Shown piece by piece: positions 54,054 to 61,332 of a stretch of 64,000 bases of DNA; position 1 is the stretch's first letter; every line of letters starts with the position of its first letter. Source of the DNA: Iodidimonas muriae (lineage in GTDB: Bacteria > Pseudomonadota > Alphaproteobacteria > Sphingomonadales > Rhodothalassiaceae); contig NZ_BMOV01000005.1 in the NCBI RefSeq assembly GCF_014647255.1, positions 124,001-188,000 on the forward strand, written 5' to 3'. Under the pieces are notes generated by a model. It searched no databases. It was not told where the DNA came from and was given only the letters and a program-made list of their open reading frames with translations. The translations under genes were made by a program, and so were the position numbers.

Positions 54054-54082
54054 TTGACAATCGTCACGCTCTCTGATAGGGT
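54054..54082 (+). promoter_or_regulatory. Sigma70-type promoter of the head gene cluster
   Basis: TTGACA at 54054-54059 and TAGGGT at 54077-54082 with a 17-base spacer. The -35 is perfect and the -10 weak, as expected for a promoter that needs an activator. Transcription would begin near 54,089. Confidence 0.65.
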
Positions 54083-54111
54083 CTTCTTCATGCTCAACAT
54101 TTGGGCGAACC

Positions 54112-54144
54112 AAACGGCTGCCGACCATCGGCGGCCGTTTTTTT
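54112..54144 (+). terminator. Terminator in the terS leader
   Basis: AAACGGC-TGCCGA, loop CCA, TCGGCG-GCCGTTT: a 13-pair stem with one G-T pair, followed by TTTT (seven T in all). It lies between the promoter at 54054-54082 and terS at 54170, so it would stop transcripts after about 55 bases unless read through. Confidence 0.75.
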
Positions 54145-54169
54145 GTGACTTTCAAATGGGAAGGCAAAG

Positions 54170-54652
54170 ATGGCGGCAAAGGGTCTTTCGACACGCAGGC
54201 GACGGGTTTTTCTCGATGCGTTACGTGCAAGCGCCAATGTCAGTGCCTCGGCCCGCGCGGCCGGTCTTTCCCGAAGCGAGATATACCGGTTGCGCGCCAA
54301 AAATGCGGAGTTCCGTGAGGACTGGGATCATGCCTTGGAAGAGGCGCTGGATGATCTGGAATGTGAATTGCGCCGCCGCGCGGTGGAAGGTGTTGAAAAG
54401 CCGGTGTTTTATGCGGGAAAGCCCTGCGGTTCCGTAGTGAACTATTCCGATAGCTTGGGCATGTTTCTTCTGAAAAGCCGTCGTCCGCATGTTTTTGCCT
54501 CTGATAGCAAGGCCGCATCGCCGGACGGGTCTGACGAGCCGGGCGAAACGGCCCATGGGCGATTGGAATCTTTGTTGGCGCGGCTTGGGACGGGAGATGA
54601 AGGCGAGCAGGCATCCGACGATGGAACCGTGAATGAGGGGGCGAAAGAGTGA
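54170..54652 (+). CDS. terS: Terminase small subunit-like protein
   Basis: A 160-residue protein. The N-terminus is a helix-turn-helix (RRRRVFLDALRASANVSASA, then AAGLSRSEIYRLRA) that would bind DNA; next come an acidic helix (EDWDHALEEALDDLECELRR) and a conserved VVNYSDSLGMFLLKSRRP segment, and a polar tail. This matches the small terminase usually found before GTA-like or HK97-type large terminases in alphaproteobacteria. It selects DNA for packaging with TerL, whose start overlaps its stop. GGAAGG precedes ATG 54170. Confidence 0.85.
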   Translation: MAAKGLSTRRRRVFLDALRASANVSASARAAGLSRSEIYRLRAKNAEFREDWDHALEEALDDLECELRRRAVEGVEKPVFYAGKPCGSVVNYSDSLGMFLLKSRRPHVFASDSKAASPDGSDEPGETAHGRLESLLARLGTGDEGEQASDDGTVNEGAKE

Positions 54653-55989
54653 GTGCTGCGCCGAGCATGAAAAGCCGGGCCGAACGCACTGTTGGTCATT
54701 TAAGCTCTCAGTCCGTGGCGCGGTGGGTTGCGGGTTTGAGCCATGAAGAGGCGCAGGCGTTGATCTATGATTGGTCGTTCTGGGCGCGCCCCAATCAGCT
54801 TGCCCCGCCAGGCGATTGGTTTTGTTGGCTGGTTTTGGCTGGGCGCGGCTTTGGAAAAACCCGGATGGGCGCGGAATGGGTGCGCTTGCTGGTGGAAGGC
54901 CCCACGCCCTTGACCGCAGGCTCTGGCGCACCGGCGCGCCTGGCGCTGGTGGGGGATAGTTTTGCGGATATTCGGGATGTGATGGTGGATGGGGAAAGTG
55001 GCATTTTAGCCTGCAGCCCGCCAAGCCATAGGCCGGTATTCGAGCCATCGCGGCGCAGGCTGGTTTGGCCCAATGGGGCAGTGGCTTATCTTTATTCCGC
55101 CAATGACCCCGATCAGTTGCGCGGCCCGCAGCATCATGCGGCCTGGGCCGATGAAATTGCCAAATGGCATGAAGGTGAGCGGGCGTGGTCCAATCTTGTG
55201 CTGGGCTTGCGTTTGGGGGCCAATCCGCGCGTTGTGGCCACAACCACGCCGCGTCCTGTCGGTTGGCTGAAGCGATTGATGGCAGAGCCGTCCACCGTGA
55301 CAGTGAGTGGATCGACGCTGGACAATAAGGCGCATTTGGCGCCGCAATTCCTGAAAGAAGTGGAGCGGCTCTATTCGGGAACCCGCTTGGGGGCGCAAGA
55401 GCTGGACGGGCGGCTGATCGATGAAATTGCAGGCGCTTTATGGACCAGAGATCTGATCGAAGCCTCCCGCGTACAAAAAGCACCGGGTCTTCATCGCATT
55501 GTTGTCGCGGTGGACCCACCCGCCAGCCATGGAGAAAATGCCGATGCGTGCGGCATCGTGGTGGCGGGGATTGATGACGCCGGGATCGTGTATCTTCTGG
55601 ATGATGCCAGTTGTCAGGGGTTGCGGCCTTATAAATGGGCGGCACGGGTGGCCGAGCGCTATGCAGCCTTTGACGCTGACCGGGTATTGGGCGAGGCCAA
55701 TAATGGCGGCGATATGGTGGAGGCGGTGTTGCGCCAGGCCGCCCCGGATTTGAGCTATCGCGCGGTAAGGGCCAGCCGGGGGAAAATCGCCCGCGCAGAG
55801 CCGGTGGCCGCCCTTTATGAGCGGGGATTGGTACGGCATGTGGGGCGGTTCGATGCGTTGGAGGATGAAATGTGCAGCTATACGGGCAGCACCGGCCAGC
55901 ACAGCCCGGACCGGCTGGATGCCATGGTCTGGGCGGTGACGGAATTGGCGCTGGGCCGTCCGTCTTCACCGCATTTGCGCCGTTTATAA
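54649..55989 (+). CDS. terL: Terminase large subunit
   Basis: A 446-residue DNA-packaging motor. The ATPase domain has the Walker A-like LVLAGRGFGKTRMGAEW near residue 62 and the Walker B/catalytic region after AYLYSANDPDQLRGPQHHAAWADE; the C-terminal nuclease domain starts near VAVDPPASHGENADACGIVV, whose Asp and later Asp residues would bind metals. This matches RcGTA g2/DNA-packaging protein of the Terminase_6 type. The start is GTG 54649 overlapping the terS stop. The next head gene is separated by an opposite-strand gene. Confidence 0.92.
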   Translation: MSAAPSMKSRAERTVGHLSSQSVARWVAGLSHEEAQALIYDWSFWARPNQLAPPGDWFCWLVLAGRGFGKTRMGAEWVRLLVEGPTPLTAGSGAPARLALVGDSFADIRDVMVDGESGILACSPPSHRPVFEPSRRRLVWPNGAVAYLYSANDPDQLRGPQHHAAWADEIAKWHEGERAWSNLVLGLRLGANPRVVATTTPRPVGWLKRLMAEPSTVTVSGSTLDNKAHLAPQFLKEVERLYSGTRLGAQELDGRLIDEIAGALWTRDLIEASRVQKAPGLHRIVVAVDPPASHGENADACGIVVAGIDDAGIVYLLDDASCQGLRPYKWAARVAERYAAFDADRVLGEANNGGDMVEAVLRQAAPDLSYRAVRASRGKIARAEPVAALYERGLVRHVGRFDALEDEMCSYTGSTGQHSPDRLDAMVWAVTELALGRPSSPHLRRL

Positions 55990-56008
55990 AAAGACGTGGC
56001 GTTGGGGC

Positions 56009-56392
56009 TTAGCTGTTGCTGTCGGTGTTTACTTTATTGAATTCGCGGATGGCTTCATTCATCTGGCGCTGCACCTCGACCCGGCGTTCATGCACTTTGT
56101 TGAGGTCTTCTTCCCAGCGGGTGCGTTGTTCTTCGGACATCCACTGAAACACCTCGACGCTGCGGCGATCCTTGCAGGTAAGCCATGTATCCACAGCACC
56201 ACTATATGCTTTTACGGCATTCACACCGGCCAGCATGGACTCGCGGGTGGCTTTGCTCGCTTGGGGAATGGCCGGTTCGTTCAGGGGAGGATCCCCGCAA
56301 TCCGGTGCGGCAAAGGCCGTGCCGGACAGCAGAAAGGCGGCGACCAGTGTCAGGGATGCGGCGCTGAGCCGGTTTTTGCGGGGCGTGTTCAT
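56009..56392 (-). CDS. Small exported protein inside the head operon
   Basis: A 127-residue periplasmic protein, transcribed against the head genes. The signal peptide (RLSAASLTLVAAFLLSGTAF) ends AFA-A. The mature part has two Cys (PDCGDPP and TWLTCKDRR) and a long C-terminal amphipathic helix (RWEEDLNKVHERRVEVQRQM). Similar small alphaproteobacterial periplasmic proteins exist but their role is not known. ATG 56392 starts the signal peptide. It lies between terL and the portal gene, which is unusual for a GTA cluster. Confidence 0.8.
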   Translation of the reverse strand: MNTPRKNRLSAASLTLVAAFLLSGTAFAAPDCGDPPLNEPAIPQASKATRESMLAGVNAVKAYSGAVDTWLTCKDRRSVEVFQWMSEEQRTRWEEDLNKVHERRVEVQRQMNEAIREFNKVNTDSNS

Positions 56393-56478
56393 GACTTCGT
56401 CTCTCACTCTCTTGGATGGGCGACACTAACCAAGGACCGCAGCCTTGCCAAGGGCGGTCGTCAACAAACGGGAATCTC

Positions 56479-58695
56479 ATGTCATTTATCAGCAGAATGC
56501 GGCACAGGCTGGGCGGTGAGCAAAAGGAAAGCGCCGTTTCCGGCCTGGGCTATGCGAAGGGGCGGTATCCGGGGGCAGCGCTTTTGTCTATGGGGAGCGC
56601 CAATTGGAGCGCTCGCAGCTATCAGGCTTTGGTGCAAAATGGCTTTCGCGACAATGTGGTGGCCAATCGTGCGGTGCGGTTGGTGGCGGAATGTGCGGCC
56701 TCTGTGCCGATCCATGTGATGCGCGCCGATCATCGTGTGGCTGCGCATCCTTTGCTTGATGTGCTGGCTTCTCCCAATCCCATGCAGGATGGTGCCAGCT
56801 TTTTAGAGCAGGTTTATGCCTGGTTGTTGCTGGCGGGCAATGCCTATATCGAGCGCGTGGAGGCTTCTTCGGGGCGTGTGGCAGAGCTTTATGCCTTGCG
56901 CCCGGAACGGATGACGGTGGTTCCCGGTGCGCGTGGGTGGCCCGAAGCCTATGACTATCGGTTGGGTGGCCATGTGCATCGCTTCAAGGTGCATCAGCCC
57001 AGTGGCCGTTCGCCTATCCTGCATCTGAAGAATTTTCATCCCGCGGATGATCATTATGGCCTGTCGGCGCTGGAGGCGGCGGCAAAGTCTATGGATGTGC
57101 ACAATGCGGCATCAAGCTGGAACAAGGCTCTTTTGGACAATGCGGCGCGGCCTTCGGGGGCTTTGGTGTTTGAGCCGGGGGACGGTGTTCCGGGCAATTT
57201 GACAGACGAGCAGGTGAGCCGTCTCAAGTCCGAGATGGAGGCGCAGTTCCAAGGGGCCGCCAATGCCGGCCGGCCTCTTTTGCTGGAAGGCGGCTTGAAA
57301 TGGCAGCAGATGGCCTTTTCGCCGGCGGATATGGATTTCATCAACACCAAGAATGTGGCGGCCCGCGAGATTGCGCTGGCCTTCGGGGTGCCGCCGATGC
57401 TGCTGGGCATTCCCGGCGACAATACCTATGCCAATTATCAGGAAGCCAATCGGGCCTTGTGGCGGTTGACCCTGCTGCCTTTGGTGGATCGGGTGTTGTT
57501 GGGCCTATCGCGCTTTTTGTCGAAAGAAGGGGATGCGGTGCGGCTGGTGGCGGACCGCGATGCGCTGCCTGCTTTGGCCGTTGAACGTGAAGCCCTGTGG
57601 GCGCGTGTGGGGGCGGCGGCCTTCCTGACCGTGAATGAGCAGCGCGCGGCGGTGGGTCTGGAGCCGGTTGCGGGAGGCGATGCGCTGTCGGTGGACCGGG
57701 GGGAGGATCCGCGCCCTTTTGATTTTGGCGGCCAGGCCAGCATTGGTCGCCAGATGAAGGGACAGGCGGTGGTTGCAACCCGTGCGGCGCGCTTTGCGGA
57801 TCTGAAGCGGGATTTTGAGGCGGCGAAGGCGGACGGCAAGCCCCACAAAATCTGGCGCACCCGCAAGGATGGCGATGTGCGTTCCAGCCATGCGGCGATG
57901 GACGGTGTCGAGGTGGGCATCGATGCGCGTTTTGATGTGCATGGCGAGCAGTTGTTGCTGCCATCGGACCCCGCTGGCTCCTTCGAGCAGACGGCAAATT
58001 GCCGCTGCTTTGTGGACTATGTGGACGAGGGGGAGGGCGAAGTGGGGGAGGTTTCCCGTGTTGATGGTCGGCTTGCGGAATTTCAGGGTGATCGGAAATT
58101 TATTGAAGCCAGGGAAGGCGGTTTGCGCGCCGATGGCAACATTCCCATTGATAAAAATGGCGAGCCTATCGACCAGAGCGGCGTGACTATCGGTGCAGGT
58201 GTGGATTTGGGGCAGCAAACTCGCGCCGGCCTTGCGGCCTTGGGGGTGGATGAGCAGATATTAGAGCGTTTGACGCCTTATCTTGGCAAAAGACGGGAGG
58301 TGGCCCAGCGCGTGCTGCGAGAGCAGCCCTTGTATTTATCCGTGGAAGAAGCGCGCGATCTGACAAATAAGGTGCATGATGGTATTTTCGTGAGATTGGT
58401 GGCGGCTTATGATCGGGAAAGCACACAGCGCTTCTTCGATCTGGCGTCCGAGGCTCAGACGGTGATTGCCAGCGTATCCTTGCAATATGGTCCAAATTTT
58501 GGACCAAAGGGAAATAACAAGGCGCCAAAATTCTGGGGGTTTGTCACCCAAGGGGACTGGCAAAGCGCGCTGGAGGAATTGCGCGATTTTGGGGACGGGT
58601 TCGGGCCTCGTCGTAATAAAGAAGCTCAAAAACTGCTTGAGGCATTTCCCAATCTCAACGATCCCGGCAAACTCCCGGACCGTAAAAAACCATGA
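56479..58695 (+). CDS. Portal protein fused to MuF and pesticin-like muramidase domains
   Basis: A 738-residue fusion. Residues 1-415 are an HK97-type portal (LLLAGNAYIERV, YGLSALEAAAKSMDVHNAAS, FGVPPMLLGIPGDNTYANYQ). Residues about 440-515 are a MuF/SPP1 gp7-like minor head domain (HKIWRTRKDGDVRSSHAAMD to NCRCFVDYV). Residues about 533-738 look like the pesticin C-terminal/T4-lysozyme-like muramidase: E546 in EAREGG, then T570 and D576 in SGVTIGAGVDLGQ. The spacings (24 and 6) are close to pesticin's E178, T201 and D207. Ordinary portals end near 400-420 residues. ATG 56479 has GGGA upstream. The enzyme could clear the cell wall during DNA entry or act as a toxin; neither is shown. Confidence 0.88.
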   Translation: MSFISRMRHRLGGEQKESAVSGLGYAKGRYPGAALLSMGSANWSARSYQALVQNGFRDNVVANRAVRLVAECAASVPIHVMRADHRVAAHPLLDVLASPNPMQDGASFLEQVYAWLLLAGNAYIERVEASSGRVAELYALRPERMTVVPGARGWPEAYDYRLGGHVHRFKVHQPSGRSPILHLKNFHPADDHYGLSALEAAAKSMDVHNAASSWNKALLDNAARPSGALVFEPGDGVPGNLTDEQVSRLKSEMEAQFQGAANAGRPLLLEGGLKWQQMAFSPADMDFINTKNVAAREIALAFGVPPMLLGIPGDNTYANYQEANRALWRLTLLPLVDRVLLGLSRFLSKEGDAVRLVADRDALPALAVEREALWARVGAAAFLTVNEQRAAVGLEPVAGGDALSVDRGEDPRPFDFGGQASIGRQMKGQAVVATRAARFADLKRDFEAAKADGKPHKIWRTRKDGDVRSSHAAMDGVEVGIDARFDVHGEQLLLPSDPAGSFEQTANCRCFVDYVDEGEGEVGEVSRVDGRLAEFQGDRKFIEAREGGLRADGNIPIDKNGEPIDQSGVTIGAGVDLGQQTRAGLAALGVDEQILERLTPYLGKRREVAQRVLREQPLYLSVEEARDLTNKVHDGIFVRLVAAYDRESTQRFFDLASEAQTVIASVSLQYGPNFGPKGNNKAPKFWGFVTQGDWQSALEELRDFGDGFGPRRNKEAQKLLEAFPNLNDPGKLPDRKKP

Positions 58696-58719
58696 GCGCC
58701 GCTAAGGTGCCATGATCGT

Positions 58720-59325
58720 TCAAGGCTGAGAGTCCGGCGTGCCCGCTAATAGGATGATTTCAGGGTCACTTGTCTTTCTGAGCTCGTCCGATGTGTCGGA
58801 CAGGCCATAGCTCTCTTTCTGCCAGTTATTATAGTCGGTCGTGACCATCTCATACCATGCGATCAGATGATCGGCGGCTTCCTGAAAGCGGTCATCTCTT
58901 TTTCTGGTCAGGATCGTCAGCATCGGGTCGTCTGTGTAACTACGGGAAACATCGAAATGAAGCACCCCGATAGCGACGATCTCACCATCGGTGGTGAGGA
59001 CGACCGCGCCCTTCTCATCGCAGGAGTGTGGGCGGCAGGCGGAAAAGCGGACGAGATTATCTGAGAAATAGACCGGCTCATCGGGAGGTCCACCAAGGAC
59101 GGTATTGACTTGCCCCAACATGGTTCCGTTTTCATAGAGCCACCCTGCGGGCCGGTCTCCGATGAATGCCTCCCTCGCTTCACGGAAGGCTGGATCCCAC
59201 ATGAGTCGATTGGTGTTGCGGCATTCCGAGAGTGTGTGGATTGTGCAATCCCCGGCTCGACCCGTTGCCGGGATGAACGACAAGATACAGGCGGTAAGGA
59301 GCAGGGGAAGCGCGTGCCGTGTCAT
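58720..59325 (-). CDS. Exported Ivy-like protein, candidate lysozyme inhibitor
   Basis: A 201-residue periplasmic protein on the strand opposite to the head genes. The signal peptide (ALPLLLTACILSFIPATGRA) is followed by a mature domain containing SACRPHSCDEKGAVVLTTDG. The C97-R-P-H-S-C102 hexapeptide matches the CKPHDC loop by which Ivy proteins block the lysozyme active site, and a hydrophobic strand with a G(E/D)IVA pattern follows, as in Ivy. Start ATG 59325 is supported by the signal peptide. It ends 25 bases from the muramidase-fused portal gene. Protection of the producing cell from that muramidase is a strong inference but not proven. Confidence 0.75.
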   Translation of the reverse strand: MTRHALPLLLTACILSFIPATGRAGDCTIHTLSECRNTNRLMWDPAFREAREAFIGDRPAGWLYENGTMLGQVNTVLGGPPDEPVYFSDNLVRFSACRPHSCDEKGAVVLTTDGEIVAIGVLHFDVSRSYTDDPMLTILTRKRDDRFQEAADHLIAWYEMVTTDYNNWQKESYGLSDTSDELRKTSDPEIILLAGTPDSQP

Positions 59326-59444
59326 TTTGACTTTGGCTCCAATTCCGACTGGATGAATTAGTGACAGGAGATATGGCCGGTAAGAATACAACCTGCGCGC
59401 AATGGCGTCCATAGTTTCATCTATCTATAGAATGCTACTGGACA

Positions 59445-60180
59445 ATGCGGCGAGGCTATCCCCGCGCTCGCGCGGGAGCGCGAAGCTCTGTGGGCGCGGG
59501 TGGGAGCGGCTGCTTTCCTGATCGTGCCGTAATCCGGCACGATGCTGTTCCTGATTGTCACCGGAAAGCTTTTACCGCCAGCCGCAACGGATGTGGGCGA
59601 TCGCCCAAAAGAGTGCGCGGACCTGTGGGGTGCCGCCGATGCTTTTGGGCATTCCCGGCGGCGATGCCTCTGTCGATTATCAGGAATTCAATCGGGCTTT
59701 GTGGTTGAGGGAGGGTCGAGCTGATTCAGAAAGAAAATTTGGATATTGATGAAGATTTTTTGGACCAAAGGGAGGGGTTTTTACGTCAAGCCTATATATT
59801 GGACGAGGGCGGTAAAACGATTGATGACAGCGGTGTGACGGTTGGAGGCGGCCTTGCGGTGGCGCGGAATTTTAACCGTCATAGCCGTTATCTTCGCTTT
59901 CAGGATTTGCCACCTGCAGCACAGACGGTCATCGCCAGCGTGGCGACGCAATATGGGCCGAATTTGCATCTTTCGTCAAAAGAGGGCGGCACGCCGAGAT
60001 TTTGGGGGTTCGTGACCCGGGGCGAATGGCAGAAAGCTTTGGAAGAGCTCCGCTTCTTTGGATGGGGGCCATCTGTCCCGCCGCGACAAAGAGGCCAACA
60101 AGCTGTTGGAGGCGTTTCCATATCTCAAAGACCCCGGCAAACGCTCAAAACGTCAAGAAGCCATGAGCGTTGCCGCCATG
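59445..60180 (+). pseudogene. Scrambled second portal/muramidase cassette
   Basis: A mosaic of fragments similar to the fusion gene at 56479-58695. 59438-59452 resembles portal bases near 57,127; 59464-59526 matches portal 57,571-57,633; 59614-59706 matches portal 57,373-57,465, so the order is scrambled. From 59739 a muramidase-like part follows (FLDQREGFLRQAY, DDSGVTVGGG). It keeps the Glu and Thr but the catalytic Asp position is Ala and a large internal part is deleted. A frameshift near 60,060 separates FWGFVTRGEWQKALEELRFF from a tail in another frame (RRDKEANKLLEAFPYLKDPG). Not functional as one protein. Confidence 0.8.
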
Positions 60181-60323
60181 GCAGACAGCACGATCAGGGG
60201 TTAGGGATTTTCTGTTCCTGATTGTTACCGGGCTTTGTCCGGTGAAGAGCTGCATCAATGGGCCTTGTAGCGTTTTCAGCGTCATATCATTCAGCATATT
60301 TCGGATCAAAGGAAGTGGCCATT

Positions 60324-60641
60324 GTGACCGATCAAATTGAGCCGGCCATCCTCACGGCGCTTGTGGAACAGGCCCAGGCGCAGGGGGCCAACAGCCCCAC
60401 CTTGCGGGCATTGGTGGAAGAAGCCAGCGAACGTGGAGCGATGCGGGTATTGCGCCATGTGGGGTTGGAAGACGAGCAAGCGCTTCGGGATGTGCGCGAA
60501 TTGCGTGATCTTTTGGGGGCTTGGCGCGTCGCGCGCCGCACCGCCTGGCACACGATTGTGCGCTGGGTGATAACGGGTTTGATGCTTGCCATTGTTGCAG
60601 GGCTGACCCTGAAATTGAAACTCTGGCCGCCTGCCGGCTGA
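60324..60641 (+). CDS. DUF6127-family GTA protein (g3.5-like)
   Basis: A 105-residue protein with a helical N-terminus (SERGAMRVLRHVGL, RDVRELRDLLGAWRVARRTA) and one C-terminal membrane span (VITGLMLAIVAGLTLKLKL). In RcGTA-like clusters a DUF6127 protein of this type lies between portal and protease genes, exactly as here. Its function is unknown. The start is GTG 60324, eight bases after AAAGGAAG at 60308-60315; the longer upstream frame has no ribosome site. Confidence 0.82.
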   Translation: MTDQIEPAILTALVEQAQAQGANSPTLRALVEEASERGAMRVLRHVGLEDEQALRDVRELRDLLGAWRVARRTAWHTIVRWVITGLMLAIVAGLTLKLKLWPPAG

Positions 60642-60657
60642 ATTCGGGAAATCCACG

Positions 60658-61332
60658 ATGGAGCAAAATACGGTGCATGCCGCTTTCAATGTGAAGGCGG
60701 CAAACGGAGAAGGTGCGTTTGAAGGCTATGCGTCGGTTTTTGATCTGTTGGATGATGGCGACGACATCATGCAGCGGGGCGCTTTTGAAGCATCCTTGAA
60801 GGCGCGTCCGGCAGCACAGGTCAAGCTGTTATGGCAGCATGATCCCACCCAGCCCTTGGGAGTGATCGAGGCGCTTCATGAAGATTCGCGCGGCTTGTTC
60901 GTGAAGGGCCGTTTGCTGATGGATGTGGAAAAAGCGCGCGAAGCCCATGCCTTGATGCGGATGGGCGCTTTGGATGGGCTTTCTATAGGATATCGTGTCG
61001 TCAAAGCGCGTCAGGATGCGAAAACCGGGGCGCGCCTGCTGGATCAGGTGGATTTGTGGGAGGTGTCTTTGGTGACCTTTCCCATGCAGTCCGCGGCGCG
61101 GGTCCATGCCTTTAAGGCGGGAAACAAGACAACCATCCGGGATTTCGAAACCTTTCTGCGAGAGGCAGGCGGGTTTTCACGCCGCGAAGCCAAAGCGCTT
61201 GCGGCGCATGGCTTCAAGGGGCTTGGCCATCGGGAAGATGATGCGGGCTGGCTTGAGGCGATGGACAGCATTCACCGAATGACGGCTGTCCTTGAACAGG
61301 CAAATTTGAACAATGAAGGAACGCTTTTATGA
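60658..61332 (+). CDS. HK97-family prohead protease
   Basis: A 224-residue capsid maturation protease. The catalytic His is in KLLWQHDPTQPLG and the Ser in GLSIGYRVVKA, matching the U35 peptidase pattern; GYASVFDLLDDGDDIMQRGA is the typical N-terminal strand. The C-terminal part (RREAKALAAHGFKGLGHRED) is common in GTA-type proteases. It cleaves the capsid's N-terminal scaffold before expansion. Its stop overlaps the capsid gene start (61329-61332). Confidence 0.92.
   Translation: MEQNTVHAAFNVKAANGEGAFEGYASVFDLLDDGDDIMQRGAFEASLKARPAAQVKLLWQHDPTQPLGVIEALHEDSRGLFVKGRLLMDVEKAREAHALMRMGALDGLSIGYRVVKARQDAKTGARLLDQVDLWEVSLVTFPMQSAARVHAFKAGNKTTIRDFETFLREAGGFSRREAKALAAHGFKGLGHREDDAGWLEAMDSIHRMTAVLEQANLNNEGTLL

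Noticed and set aside
54221..55969. 582-residue minus-strand open frame opposite terS and terL
   Set aside because: Pro-, Arg- and His-rich shadow of GC-rich coding DNA, no ribosome site, no family, and the plus strand clearly encodes terminase.
58076..58695. Muramidase region as a separate endolysin gene
   Set aside because: The frame is continuous from the portal through the MuF domain, with no stop, no ribosome site and no start codon at the junction that would support a separate gene.
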